This document shows, piece by piece, positions 23,131 to 34,989 of a DNA stretch of 64,000 nt. Numbering within the stretch: position 1 is the stretch's first letter; every line of letters starts with the position of its first letter. Made by a program: the position numbers and the translations under genes. This DNA is from Epiperipatus broadwayi (Eukaryota; Onychophora; Udeonychophora; Euonychophora; Peripatidae): positions 2,067,001-2,131,000 of the forward strand of contig JAQFVV010006342.1 in the NCBI GenBank assembly GCA_028023455.1, read 5' to 3'. Under the pieces are notes generated by a model. That model did no database searches and was not told the origin of the DNA. It was given only the letters and a program-made list of their open reading frames with translations.

Positions 23131-24400
23131 ATACATATATTTAAAATAAATAAAAAACAAATTAAAATATTACATAAAAAAAACATTTTAAATAAGTATA
23201 ATATTAATGTTCAATTTAATATATAAAAATATTTGAAGTTTAAATGTCTATCTTTAAGATGTGTGTAAATTATATGATAATATGTGTGAATGTTAGTTGA
23301 ATATGGGATAAAACCACAAGATTGGCTGAGTACACTTCTATTAGTAAAGAAAAGTATATTTATATAAATCTTGTATGTAGATTTTCAATATAATGTACAC
23401 TATATTCAAGTCTGTTGCTAAAGCATAGTAACATAATTGGTAAACTGTAGTTTTATGTTTGATTATTTCCATCATCTAGTTGAATTGTAAAATATTTAAG
23501 AAAATTCAAATGTTATAGCTTTCAAAATAATTTAACTTTAATTAATAACACAGCATAGAAATTTTAAGAGGCTTTTTTTTTTTCTCCAAATGGTGCAGAT
23601 CTGATAAATGAAATTATTGAATTGGTGATCTCTATATTCTTAAATACTGAATTTAAAATGGCACTTGAACCAATTAGAGAACAAGGTTAACGAGTGTTTT
23701 CCAAATTATAGATATAAAATAAAATAGTGAATAATAGTCAAAAGTAATAAGACAGTGAATTCAAAAGATCTTGCAAGTTTTCTTGATAAGCTCTTATTCT
23801 GATTGTCGATATATTTTCTGATTAGTCAGAACAATAAATAATTTAAAATTCTAGTTCAGAGAAGATTGTAGATAAACTCTTCCAGGAAGAGTGTTATCTG
23901 ATAAAGGAATATCAATCAGTATTAAGCACTTTACCAAATAATAAGTGAAATGACAAAAAAAAAATCCAAGTCAGGTGGTACATGACCTAATTTAATAAGC
24001 TTGTATTTACAAATAACAAATAATAAGTGATAAATTATATTTTCACATTTCCATACTATTAAGAATCCAATGGACTTATGAAAAATGTGGTTCAACATTT
24101 GACTTGTATGAATTAAAGAGTACTATAAGATACAGAGGGCACTTTTTACCACCCTTTTTCATCAATATACATTACTGAAGTTAAGATTTGATAATTGCTG
24201 ATGAATTATATTTGAGCCACAAAAGTTATAGACTAAATTATCTATGGTGTACCCACAGTGGCAATAAAAAAAATATCAAGTAAGATGTTATACATTCACT
24301 GCCAGAGAAAAGGTTTAGGTCCAAAACAAATAAATAGTGAACTCAAATAAAAATTCAAGGAATCTTGTCTAGTCAGATTGTAATAATCCAGATATATAAG
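23131..24400. other. No gene recognised
   Basis: AT-rich sequence, no frame or motif supported. Confidence 0.5.
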
Positions 24401-24412
24401 CATATTAATTAT

Positions 24413-24954
24413 TAAAACAGGCAAAAACTCTATGTATTGGACACTGCAAGCAAGAGTAATCAATGAATGCCAGAAGGCTTGTGCATAAAATCCCCATCTA
24501 ATGCCTACTCATCCAATATCCCCAGACTAGGAGTCTTGTATCTGAGAGCACTGCACTTAGATCTTAGGATCTAATGCAACCCTCCAGCAGCCACCTTTTA
24601 TCTCTACTTAACTACAAAACTATGAGTCTTAAATTGAAAACACCATAATATTTTCAATCCAATCCTATCAGCTTATATAGTCATATAGGTCTGGACTCAG
24701 TTCCAGTACCCATACATTTTGGTGTCTTTGGTTCTCAGATCCAAGGTTCCTCACTGACAAAGGCCACAAGCCAGAAACTAGTCTGGGGATATTGGATGAG
24801 TAAGGCACTAGATGGGGATTTTATGCACAAGGCTTCTAGCATCTATTGATTGCTCTAGCTTGCAGTGGGGAAATATGTATACTGAGTTTTGCTCGTTTTA
24901 ATAACAGTTATAAGCAACCATAAGAAATGGTGATCATGTGATGTTTATTGGTTT
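24413..24954. mobile_element. Inverted dimer of hammerhead repeat family 1
   Basis: Minus unit (24413 to about 24730) joined at its 5' side to a 5'-truncated plus unit (about 24731-24954). Both 3' tails face outward. It is flanked by the exact 12-base duplication CATATTAATTAT (24401-24412 and 24955-24966), showing one insertion event. The minus unit has lost the ribozyme core by a ~28 base deletion between ACTAG and GAG (near 24530); the plus unit keeps it. Confidence 0.8.
24739..24797 (+). ncRNA. Type I hammerhead ribozyme, family 1, G8 mutated
   Basis: Complete fold with CTGACAA in place of CTGATGA (G8 to A), GAAA, AC-TA-GT stem III and GTC. The same G8 change is seen at 8201, which suggests a shared inactive source or parallel CpG decay of CTGACGA. 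Confidence 0.7.
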
Positions 24955-24966
24955 CATATTAATTAT

Positions 24967-25750
24967 CTGTGTAGAGATAAAATATATTACCTAAGTGAGA
25001 AAAATAATGCTCAAACAGAAAGTTTGGTAGCAGATAAAATTAAAGGAAATAGAATGATGAACAAACTAATTCCATTCTACAGAAAGACTAAAAGGCAAAA
25101 ATAGAATTAAATTAAATTAAAATAGAGAAATCACCAAAGGTCTAATTGAAAGTCAAACAATATGCAAATTATGCTCTTAGAAAATATAAGATACCAAGTT
25201 ATTTTTATTATTTTATACTTATGTCAGTAAAAACTGAATTCTCTAAAGTGATGCACATAATGAAAGCAAATACTCACATGTAAAGAATATGCATAAGATA
25301 TAACATTAGAACAGTCATAAAAAATAAAATGTTAAATAAATTTAGTAAATGTATAATAGAAGTTATGTAATTAAGATTGTGTAATTCATAATGATATAGA
25401 TTCAGTTTTTATTTTTAATAAATCCAAGTCCATGTGTGCCTTTATTTTTAAATTCATGCTCACTTTTCAAAACATTTTTTTATTTCTTTGCTTTTTAACT
25501 TCTGCAAAGTCTACAATGTTCCACATTAGATTGCATGAATTGTTTTTATGCAATAGTTGCATTATGTAAAAAGACAACTATACTGGTTTAAGAATCCAAA
25601 TACTAAAGAAATCATTCAATGGTAGCATAGATTCAGACCCCAGAAATTCATGCCACCTTTTTCTACATTTATCAACTGCTGCTGTGACTAAAAGTCACTG
25701 CTATTGGTAATTAAAGCAATAATTTTATATTGTCTAACATAAATGTAAAA
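24967..25750. other. No gene recognised
   Basis: AT-rich, no supported feature. Confidence 0.5.
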
Positions 25751-25859
25751 CAAAAGTAAATATGAAAGTAATGTTTCATCTGAAAAATATCAGACTTCTG
25801 GAAAAGAAGAAAAATCTGGATATTTTCTTGATTCCAGTGCAAATCATTAAACTCTCTGT

Positions 25860-26235
25860 TATTATCCACACTGGTCTGTCATTGGATCTCAGACATATAT
25901 TATTCTTCAAGTGGATGCAACTCCCATGCTTTCAACTGATCTTGATTTTGACAAAGCACTGTCTCTACTGACAAACTTTTTCTGCCCAAAATCTTTAATA
26001 ATAATGTGGATATGACTTCAACCTCTGTATCCACAAGGGGGAGGAGAAAGCTAGAGATTTTGCTGTTAAAATCAAGAAACTAGCCTTAAAATGTGATTTT
26101 AAAACTTCCTCAATGAAGCTCTGAGAAATTGTTTTCTTTGTGGAATGATGGATTACAACCTTAGGGTCAAACTCATGATGGACACTGATATCACTTTAAT
26201 TCAGCTGTCTCTCCAGTGACTTTAGCAGGGTCAAC
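25860..26235 (+). pseudogene. Ty3/gypsy gag capsid remnant
   Basis: Translation gives HKGEEKARDFAVKIKKLA and CDF, then after a frameshift LNEALRNCFLCGMMDYN, LRVKLMMDTDITL. This is the order of the Ty3/gypsy capsid signature (GE...F...L..LA..C.F...L...LRD..V.G). Gag normally packages the element RNA. No zinc knuckle was found downstream. The fragment is broken by stops and a frameshift. Confidence 0.65.
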
Positions 26236-26373
26236 AGTGAGTAAAGCAAGTTCATTGAAGAAAATAAATTTCAGCATTAAAATTTTTGATCAGAAAACTG
26301 GGTCAAACAACTGCCCAACTAACAATAAAAGACTACCCTAATAAATTGGCAACAATAAGTTTCTAATGATAGA

Positions 26374-26790
26374 ATGGAAAAGTTCATACCAAAAAGCCAG
26401 AAAGGCAAATTAAAGTCATACTATATCAAAGCCTGTATAAACAATGTGAGGTGCATTGATTCTACTTTCAAATGCAGAATTATTATTAATGGTACACCAG
26501 TAATAATGGAACTGGACACTGGCTCTGTAGTGTTCATTGGGTCAAAAAAGATGTGGGCTATCATTAATAAGAAAATAAACATCAGTTACATCCTAAAAGC
26601 AAAACAATTGCTGATTATCAAAGCAAGCAAATATTACTCTTGGGTCAAATAAGAGTTAAAGTTACTATGCCTAATAAAACTATATCTGCCACTAGTTGTG
26701 TTGTCAGGTGAATATAGAAAGTTATTAGGACATTACTGGTTCAATCACTTGAGCTTTGCAGTGACTAAAGTGAACTAACTCACAAAAAAT
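26374..26790 (+). pseudogene. Ty3/gypsy aspartic protease remnant
   Basis: The frame 26374-26652 includes IMELDTGSVVFIGSKKMW, the retropepsin active-site motif (LDTGS) followed by a typical W. In a shifted frame LPLVVLSGEYRKLLGHYWF follows (26680-26750), matching the flap-to-C-terminal LLGRxWL block. The RT and RNase H expected next are absent: the sequence passes almost directly to the integrase C-terminus. Confidence 0.7.
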
Positions 26791-26862
26791 ATGAGTCCAC
26801 CCAGAAATAGTCATTAATAAATTGGGTTTGTACTCTAAAAATATGCTCACATCCTATCCCAT

Positions 26863-27153
26863 ATGTTCAAGAGAATCACCAAATGGGTTCCAGTAATTGT
26901 AATTAAAATGAAAAGTTTACAAATGATGTTTTTACCAGCAAATGGACATGAACACAGAAAACAGCTAAGATTGAATTACACATCCCCAGCCATCATTAAA
27001 GAATTATCAGCCAACAATGGAGAATCATCATCCATCAGTGAAAAATCACCGGACATCAGTGAAGAGTCAAAATTAAAAGCTTCCAGATCCAAAAATGAAG
27101 ACCCTGAACCTGCTAATGAAGTGACCAAATCTGATAAAGCCAGAAAGCAATGA
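26863..27153 (+). pseudogene. Ty3/gypsy integrase C-terminal remnant
   Basis: The 96-codon frame begins KRITKWVPVIVI and continues to NGHEHRKQLRLNYTSP, resembling the integrase end KW.PG.I...NG...RRH.DQLR. The remaining ~55 residues are Ser/Glu/Lys-rich, as often found at pol C-termini. A G-rich stretch at 27205-27211 then resembles a polypurine tract. The element has an internal deletion between protease and integrase end. Confidence 0.6.
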
Positions 27154-27215
27154 AGATGTCCATCAAAGCATTTACATGACTACATTCTCCAATGCTAATT
27201 TTAGCGGGGGGCTGG

Positions 27216-27875
27216 TGTTACATCTCATCTTGCATTCAAATAATGGATTAGTTCAGATTCCATTTTATCTTAATCAGGTTGAACTTACATTGCCACAGGC
27301 CAATGGATATACAAATAGATAAGATATGTCCAATGACAAGAATGGTCCAATAAGTGATAATGTTTACTGAATCTGAATGTTTGCATTATGGAAAAGGATA
27401 TGGCCATAAATAGTCAATCCATTTGGAGGCAAGGTCAGACAACTGTCAAAACTGAATGGCAGTACACTGGAGAAACAACAACTATCCAAGCTGAATGGCT
27501 GTATATTGGATGTCCACCCTATGGTTAATGCAGTAAAGCAAGTCCATGTTCAGGACTTGAAGCTGCTAGAAAAGTCAAACATGAGATAAGCTGTCATAGT
27601 GAAGCTGGAAGTGTCATCATACTTGCTCGTGAGGCAGGCTGTCATAGTACAGCTGGAAATGATGGGTAAACTTTTAAGGACACCTAGAGTCCCTTATTTT
27701 TATAGCTGCATGACTAATAGCTATATGTCAGCAATGGTAGGAGATGGAGTATAACAGTGTATATTCTGTAAATACGCATTTTTATACTTGTTTATATTAA
27801 ATTAAATATATACCGGTATTAATCGTATTTCACGAGTTTGTGTTTATATATATATATAATTATGCAATAAACACA
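27216..27875 (+). repeat. Probable 3' LTR of the gypsy relic
   Basis: Starts TGTTAC directly after the G-rich tract and ends near AATAAACACA. It has AT-rich, promoter-like sequence and TA repeats toward the end. A part (27430-27590) resembles 47720-47880 on the other strand. No 5' LTR is visible, so the limits are tentative. Confidence 0.4.
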
Positions 27876-27879
27876 CTCT

Positions 27880-29590
27880 CTCTACTGGCATGATATATAT
27901 CCCACCTATTTCATTTACTTTGAAAACATTTCTTCAGTAATATTAATTGCGAGGATAAAAATATACAGAATGGACAGCAAATAATTTGTGCTCAGTTTAT
28001 TAAAAATCTTAGAGAGTATGCATTTTAATAATACTTTAGGCTTATTAATAAGTAGAATAGTAATTTGTTTAAATAAATTGGATAAGAGTTGAAAAACAAT
28101 ATCCATCAATGGAAATCATTTGCTAGTCACTTAGTCATCTTAATGTCTCATTACCTTCACCTGTTCTTTCGCAGAAGACTTAATAGAACTTGTTGTAATC
28201 ATAAACTTAAGATTTCTTTTTCATTCAATACTTTAAGAAAAAAATCTCTTAAAATTTACTTATTAGGTAAAATCAATAAATAGATTATAAGCAATAATTA
28301 AAAGTATTTAGATATGGACCTAAACAAAATATTCATGCCAAATATAACATTCACTACAGTATTCATTCATTCCAATTTTTCGAATCCACTGCAAAAATTG
28401 TTTAAACCACTTGTGGTCCTCTGATTTTGTACCCAATGACCAATATTTCTCACCTTAACATTTTTTTAAGAATAAGAACTTTTTTTTTCGCGAAATATGC
28501 ATAATTGTATATTGATTTTTATTGTTACACTCTTGAATAAACTTATTATTTTAACTACTGAAACCAGCACTTGAATATGTATGTCTGTTATCTATAGCGA
28601 GTTTAAATTGAGTTATTCTTCTGTTTACTGATACTTATAGAAATACTGTCACTTTTATTACAACTGCTTTGTTTTAATTTAAAACACATTTACTGGTATG
28701 TTTTTTTTTTTTGCACATACATATACATTATACTATTTTTTTTTTTTTTTACCAAGTGCATATTTTAACCTATCACTCTTTTCAGAATAACTGAGTATAT
28801 ACATTTTAATCATTTTTATTTGGTTAGAAATTAATATTACCGTTTTATTTAATCTCAAATATAAACTTCAAATTTAATAGAGTTCAAATATATCTATAAT
28901 ATTCTTTATTAGTTATCATTTCTCTGCTCTAGCATTAATTAGTGTAAGTGTGACTAATCAGTGGCTATCAGACTGAAATATCTCCACCCTAGAATATTTT
29001 CTGACATCAAGGCTAGAATCAATGCAGTTATTGCCCTATCAGCTGGTAAATACTCATTAATCAAGCTTCAAATAGGTGGCAGTAGAATAGAGAAGAGTGA
29101 AATGCTCTTGATTACTGGAATAAATTGGAGGTTATACAGTTATAATATTCTTTATATATGAGGATAATTATCTAGAATGCAAAATTTCCCCTGTATTTGC
29201 AGCTGTATGTTTAAAATGTATGAGTGATGCTTAATTATATATGTGTATATGTAATTTTTTCAGTTTATTTATTTTTTAGCTGTTTTTTAATTTTGTTATA
29301 CATTTTCATTTTTGGAATTTACATATTCTAGAAATATTCTATATTTTATTTTAACATTTAATTTGTGTTAAAATAAATATCATTAATAATGTAGGTTGTT
29401 ATAAACTAATTATAAATTAATAACTTGATAATTTTAACATAGCTTGAAAAAAAAAAGTTATATAAATGTTATTTTAATTAACAAAATATTTATATTTGTG
29501 TTAAGATAGACAGATATGTCTACTGAGTGACCACAAGTTTAAATGACCAATAAAAATAGATAAAATAATTAAACTTGCAATGCATAATTT
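27880..29590. other. No gene recognised
   Basis: AT-rich with long T runs near 28700-28750; two short frames (28089-28283, 28961-29161) have no family resemblance. Confidence 0.5.
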
Positions 29591-29774
29591 TAAATAAGTG
29601 ATACGTACAATATATATATATACAATTTATATATAATATTTAAATACAAGTATAGTGTATATACTTTAAATTAGATGTCATTAGAGGGGATTTGAACCCA
29701 GACTTTAAAGCTCCCTTTAATCATCCACCCTAACTTATATAACCAATACACATGATCACATACATGTGGAAACG

Positions 29775-29843
29775 ATAAATGATCTCCAGTCTACTATTTT
29801 TTGCTGAATCAGCACTCATCAGTTGATCCAGATCCTCATCTCC
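29775..29843 (-). ncRNA. Decayed type I hammerhead ribozyme, family B
   Basis: Minus strand: ATCAA, CTGATGA (29816-29822), stem II GTGCT-GATTC-AGCA, then AAAAATA where CGAAATA is expected. The C and G12 positions are both lost, so it should not cleave. Confidence 0.6.
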
Positions 29844-29992
29844 CCACACGTACACACACACACATATATAATCAGTGATCAGTTTATATTAAGATAGAAA
29901 ATAATCAAACTTTAATGGACAGGCTTTAATCTTCTCCACTCTCCCACTCTTCAGTTATCTTTATCATCAAAACTCTAATGATGGTATGTGTG

Positions 29993-30066
29993 GGAGATGA
30001 TGATCTGAACCAACTGATGAGTGCTAATTCAGCACAAAATACATATATTACAGATCATTTATCTTT
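29993..30066 (+). ncRNA. Decayed type I hammerhead ribozyme, family B
   Basis: ACCAA, CTGATGA (30014-30020), a five-pair stem II GTGCT/AGCAC, then AAAATACATATA. Only G12 is changed (GAAA to AAAA), as expected from CpG decay of CACGAAA. Stem I partners AGATGA/TTATCT remain, but the inner 3' strand TTGGT has become TTACA. Confidence 0.65.
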
Positions 30067-30183
30067 TTCACATGTATGTGGCCATGTGTATCGGTTGTAT
30101 AATATGGGATAAATGATTAAAGGGAGCATGAAAGTCTGGGTTCAAATTCCCTCTAATTATATCTAGCTTAAAGTATATATACT

Positions 30184-32780
30184 ATCATCATCATCATCAT
30201 TATCAACCATTATCAATCCACTGCAGGATGAAGGTCTCTCCAAGTTTAATCCATCTTCTCCGATCTTTAGCTTCTCTTCTCCACATCACCCCTACACATT
30301 TTCTTATTTCATCCATCCATCTCACATGTGGTCTCCTTCTGGGTCTTTCACAATCTCTTGGAATCCAGTTTAAAATTTCAATTGTCCATCTATTATCATC
30401 TCTTCTAGCAATATGTCCAGCCCAACTCCACTTCAATCTTTTAATTTTTTCAATGAGGTCAGTAACACCTGTTTGTTCTCTTACCCATAATTGCGTTTTC
30501 GATCTCTTCTTGTTACTCCCAACATACATCTCTCCATACTTCTTTGAGTGGTCTGAAGTCTCTGTATTGATCTTCTATTAAGTGTCCAAGTCTCAGATCC
30601 ATAAGTAAGAACTGGTAAAACACATTTGTTAAAAACCTTTCTTTTCAAACACATAGGCATATTTCCTTTTAATATCAAGTTATTTCTACCAAAAGCACTC
30701 CAACCAAGTTTAATTCTATGATTAATTTTCTCTATTATGTTTCCATCTGTATTAATAATCTGACCAAGGTATTTGTAACTCTTAACTTCTTCTAATTCAT
30801 CATAATCAATCTTTATTTTCATATTTTGAGCAAATCGATTAAACATTACTTTAGTCTTTTTAACATTTATCTTTAGTCCTACTTTCCTACTTTCATCTGA
30901 TAACTCCTGCAACATTTCCTGCAGCTCGGAAGCATTATTTGCAAAAACAACTACATCATCTGCGAAATCTAAATGACTTAAATAATCTCCATTTACTTTC
31001 ACTCCTTTAGTTTCCCATTTTAATCCACAAAATACTTCTTGCAGCACTGCTGTAAAAAGTTTTGGAGATATGGAGTCACCTTGTTTTACACCTTTCTCAA
31101 TGTTGACTTTCCCAGTATCATTATGTAATCTAATTGTTGCTGTTGCATTTTTATAAATATTCTTTAAAATATGACAATATCCTGGATCTATACCTTGATG
31201 ATCCAATGCTTTAATCACTGAAGAAATGTTTATAGAATCAAATGCCTTTTCATAATCTACAAATCCAAAACATAATGACAACTCATATTCATTTGTCCTT
31301 TCTATAACTTCTCTCAATACTTGAATATGATCTACTGTACTAAAACCACTTTTAAATCCAGCTTGTTCTCTTGGTTGGTGAAAATCCAAGGTTCTCTGTA
31401 GACGAGTTATAATTATCTTGGTAAAAATTTTATATAAAACTGATAAAAGGCTGATAGGTCTGTAATTTCTAATATCTTCTTTATCACCTTTTTTAAATAT
31501 TAATATTATTACTGCATTCTTCCAATCATTCGGTACATCTTTATCATTTAGACATTTGGTATAAAACTTTGCTAATATTTTTTCTGTTTCTTCACCTGCT
31601 TCTTTTAATATATCAATTATAATTCCATCATTACCTGGAGCCTTTCCTTTTTTCATACATTTAATTGCATTTCTCACTTCTTCATTTAAAATTCTGGGCA
31701 ATTCGAAAGATGTAATAGATATAGGAGGTACTTGTTCTTTATTACTATATAATTCTTGATAAAAATCTTCTACCAATTTCATAATGTCATTCCTCTTTTT
31801 AGTAATAATTCCATCTTTTTTCCTTATTGCAGATATAAATTTCCTACCAATACCAAAATGTTGTTTTACATTCTTAAGACTTTTATTTTCTTCTACAGCT
31901 TTTCTTGCTAGTTCACAGTTATACTTTCTTATATCATTTTCAACTCTTTTCCGCACCATTTTACAAAATTCGAGATATTCAATTCTTTTTAATACATCAT
32001 TCTTGCATATCTTCATATTCCTTCTTTTCTTCATAAGTTCTCTAGTCTCAGTAGAAATTTTATTAGTCAATTGCTGCTTTTTTCTACCAGCTATCTTTGT
32101 TGCAGTTTTTAAAAGTGTATCAGTTATTTTCATATTAATTTCATTCAAATCTGAATCATGTTCAAAATCTACTAATACTTGAAACCGATTTGTAAGTTCT
32201 AATTTAAATTCATTAGAATGTTTCTGAAGATTAGGAATATCAACTGTAAATATAGTTTTTCTTAATAATTTTTGTCTCTCTAGTTTTACATTAACATGTA
32301 TCTTACCCCTTACTAATCGATGATCACTTCCTGTGTTAAATTTATTAAGAACATTACAATCTTGAAATATGTATTTCCTGTTAGTCAAAATATAATCCAA
32401 TTCTGCTGTACCTTCATTTGGATGCTTCCATGTCCATTTCCTTCTAACATTTTTCTCAAAAAAAGAATTCATAATATAAAGTTTTTCCTTCTCTGCAAAC
32501 TCCACAAGTCTATGTCCTCTCTCATTTCTATTACCATAACCAAAATTACCTACAACACTTTCATCTTTCATTTGTTTACCAATTCTAGCATTAAAATCTC
32601 CCATAACAATTTTAAAATGTTGTTACTCTGATCAAAAGCTTTTGTACATCCATATAAAAATCTTCTACTACTTCATCACTGTGAGAACTTGTTGGGGCAT
32701 AAACCTGAATTATCTGCATTTGATATCTGCTATTAAGTTGTATAACTAATCTTGCCACTCTGTCTGATACACCATCAATC
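30184..32780 (-). pseudogene. 5'-truncated RTE-type LINE (endonuclease and reverse transcriptase)
   Basis: A nearly intact ORF2 on the minus strand. Order: partial endonuclease (32780-32610, frameshifted, then [11 protein letters not shown] at the start of a 707-codon frame, 30481-32604, with GSDHRLV soon after); linker; RT with [39 protein letters not shown] and the catalytic FADD near residue 546; [10 protein letters not shown]; then a frameshift near 30490 and the C-terminal WAGHIARRDDNRW block (30203-30529). The first ~90 endonuclease residues are missing. The 3' end is a short TGA-type microsatellite (about 30184-30200), typical of RTE. TATACT flanks both ends (30178-30183, 32781-32786). 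It lies inside a family B foldback. Two frameshifts make it inactive, but it is the youngest LINE here. Confidence 0.9.
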
Positions 32781-32804
32781 TATACTTGTATTTAAATACT
32801 ACAT
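32781..32804 (+). repeat. Continuation of the family B foldback beyond the RTE
   Basis: This short segment continues the right arm cut by the RTE: it is the reverse complement of 29637-29657 at the left edge. Its first six bases are the target duplication of the RTE. Confidence 0.65.
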
Positions 32805-32854
32805 ACTGAGTCTGTATTCTTCCCATTTCTTTTCTATGTATTTAAATGGGCTTA

Positions 32855-33236
32855 AAATCCTACATATGAGGAATCACAATGACTTACAGTCAACATGGGT
32901 GTGACAACAAAATTGGCAAACCAAGGACTTTGAACATACCATCACTAGATTTTCTGTGATATGAATGGGTGAAGACTTGGAGAATGGAGAAGATTGAAGT
33001 CTTCCCATTAAAGTTCGAAGATTTGCTATCTTAATATAAATTAAACACTGATTATATATAAGTATTGGAGATGATGATCTGGACCAAATGATGAATGCTG
33101 ATTCAGCACAAACTATGTCTATAGGAGATCATTTATCTTTTCCACATGTATCTGATAGTGTGTATCTGTTGTATAAGATTAGGTGGATGATTAAAAGGAC
33201 CTGAGTTCAAATCCCCTCTAATTGTTTGTATATCTC
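32855..33236 (+). mobile_element. Hammerhead repeat family B copy
   Basis: A plus-strand copy: leader (32855-33060, with GATTGAAGTC, then TCTTAATATAAATTAAACAC), ribozyme remnant (33067-33138), tRNA-like region, B-box-like GAGTTCAAATCC near 33205 and a short tail. The leader matches 55665-55795 of the other plus copy. Confidence 0.65.
33067..33138 (+). ncRNA. Decayed hammerhead ribozyme, family B
   Basis: ACCAA, ATGATGA (33088-33094; C3 changed to A), stem II ATGCT-GATTC-AGCAC, then AAACTATG. Both core strands carry changes, so it is inactive. Confidence 0.55.
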
Positions 33237-33239
33237 ACA

Positions 33240-34262
33240 ATAATACAGTAAGTGTCTGCTAATAAAAATCTTGTAATAAAATATAATTATATTCCAAATA
33301 ATAGTAAATAACAAAATAAAATCCAAAATATTGTGCCGGTCATTTCACATGATCACACAACTCTATCTAGAATCTGAACACAAGTACCTTGTTTGGGATT
33401 TAAAATATATGTATTAGACATAAAATATTCAGAAAATAGTAGTCACATCAAATTAAATTTAAATTAAATTATGAGGCTAATCTAAAATATTTATAAAGTG
33501 AAATAGTCACATTAAAAGATTACATATTTAAAGAATTATTAATTTAAGGAGAGGACAACATGTTGCAGAATTTATAAAATGTTAAATATTAAATTCTTCA
33601 ATATTTAAGAATTACTGAAGAGAAAATTAAAGAATGAGGGCAGCATTTTTACTTCATTCTTGGTGTTTTTTGACAAGTTGTGAAAGTCCATATTTTACCT
33701 TGGCTCATTTTGAGCACGAATGTCCTTCCAATCATTTTGGAAACAGGTAGCAGATTTCCAGGTCAGTCTCTAAGTCATAGCATATCAGTTTATGAAGGTT
33801 TAACCTTTTAACCACTAATTATATTATTGGTTGTATGAGGTAAAAATCAAATCCTTTAATTGGCCAACTCACAAACTGAAGACAAAGCCTATTGTTAAAA
33901 CATATTCGCCTATAATATTAAATTCAACTCAGATACGTTTATAAAAAGTATATTACTAATTTTTCAGGTTATGAAGAGAATGAAAGTTCTTTCAAAAATA
34001 AATTGCTATTTATTTATTCTAAAATATTCAATTTCGGCAACATAAAAGCTATAATATAAACAAAAAGGTTGACTTTTACGTTATAGAAAAGTAAATATTT
34101 CTTTTAAATATTTCTTTAATATTTTTACTAAAATCTTCAATATTTTTCGAAAATAATTTTGTTTTTTTAGTATATTTTTTAAAAAACTAGTTTAATTTCT
34201 GAAATTATATTTTTTTAATACTTAAAATTGCATTCGAAATGAAAATCTCAGCATTTTTCTTT
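33240..34262. other. No gene recognised
   Basis: AT-rich sequence without supported features. Confidence 0.5.
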
Positions 34263-34264
34263 AT

Positions 34265-34690
34265 TTTCTTTGATCAGGCGGTTTCTTTGTTCTTTCCAGC
34301 CAATCAGAATGTCTTTTTCGGCTGAGAGCTCACTAACAACCAATTACAACCGATGTTCTTTCTTTGTTTAGGTTTAAATGCATTTTTTTTTATTTTTTAC
34401 TTGTAAAATAATTCGGAAGAGGGCACCATCTTACAGAACTTTTAAAAACCTATTCAAAACCTATCAAACGAATTTTTTAGCATAAGAACTGGCAGAGTTA
34501 GAGTGACGTCAGATGTCTACGAGGAGCTTCGTAAGAAGCGGGAAAAGGGTTAATAGTAGAGCAGCATGCTGGCAGGAACTGGTTTGGGAATGGTCAGAAA
34601 AAGGTGCATCTTTCCCTACTACTCAGCGGTTGTTATATTGAAATTTTGAGTGTCGTGGATTTGTTTGGTCGATGCCTTACAAATTTAGGT
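34265..34690 (+). promoter_or_regulatory. Candidate host promoter / first exon region
   Basis: A CpG- and GC-richer patch in an otherwise AT-rich window. It contains CCAATCAG (34300-34307), CCAATTA (34340-34346) and a perfect palindromic CRE, TGACGTCA (34504-34511). A possible splice donor, TTTAG|GTAATC, lies near 34690. No coding exon is evident. This is a composition- and motif-based guess. Confidence 0.3.
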
Positions 34691-34989
34691 AATCTCCTTG
34701 CTTGACTAAAATCAGACCCTATTTATATGACTTCTGATTATCTAAGGAATGCTTTCATGCTCCATTACCTGAGTCTATCAAAATGCTGCTACAGAAGCTT
34801 TTAGATGAGGAATTCACCTTTTGTTCTGGAGGTAATACAAAGCAATGCAATTGGGTTGATAAGTTTCTAAAATAATTGTTCCAAATCTATTTCTAGCTCA
34901 GAAATAGATTTTACTAATTGTTAAGGAAATTGATTTGATTTTTTATAAGATTAATAATTTTAATAATACTAATGGATTTTAGTTAAATA

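Larger units (their letters stand above)
29637..30183. mobile_element. Inverted pair of hammerhead repeat family B (interrupted)
   Basis: A minus copy (29637 to about 29960) and a plus copy (about 29965-30183) meet at their 5' sides. Each has an AT-rich leader, a hammerhead ribozyme, a tRNA-like stretch ending in a B box (GGTTCAAATCC near 29692, minus; GGTTCAAATTCC near 30140, plus), then a shared tail TTAAAGTATATA. The plus arm is interrupted by the RTE at 30184 and resumes at 32781 with TATACTTGTATTTAAATA, the reverse complement of the far left edge near 29640. Tails face outward, as in family 1. Confidence 0.7.

Noticed and set aside
27216-27235. TGTTAC as a certain LTR start
   Set aside because: Downstream sequence resembling 47.7-47.9 kb could be internal, and no second LTR is present, so only a tentative LTR call is given.
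31784-32631. Plus-strand frames of 103 and 132 codons
   Set aside because: They are antisense shadows of the RTE reverse transcriptase reading frame.
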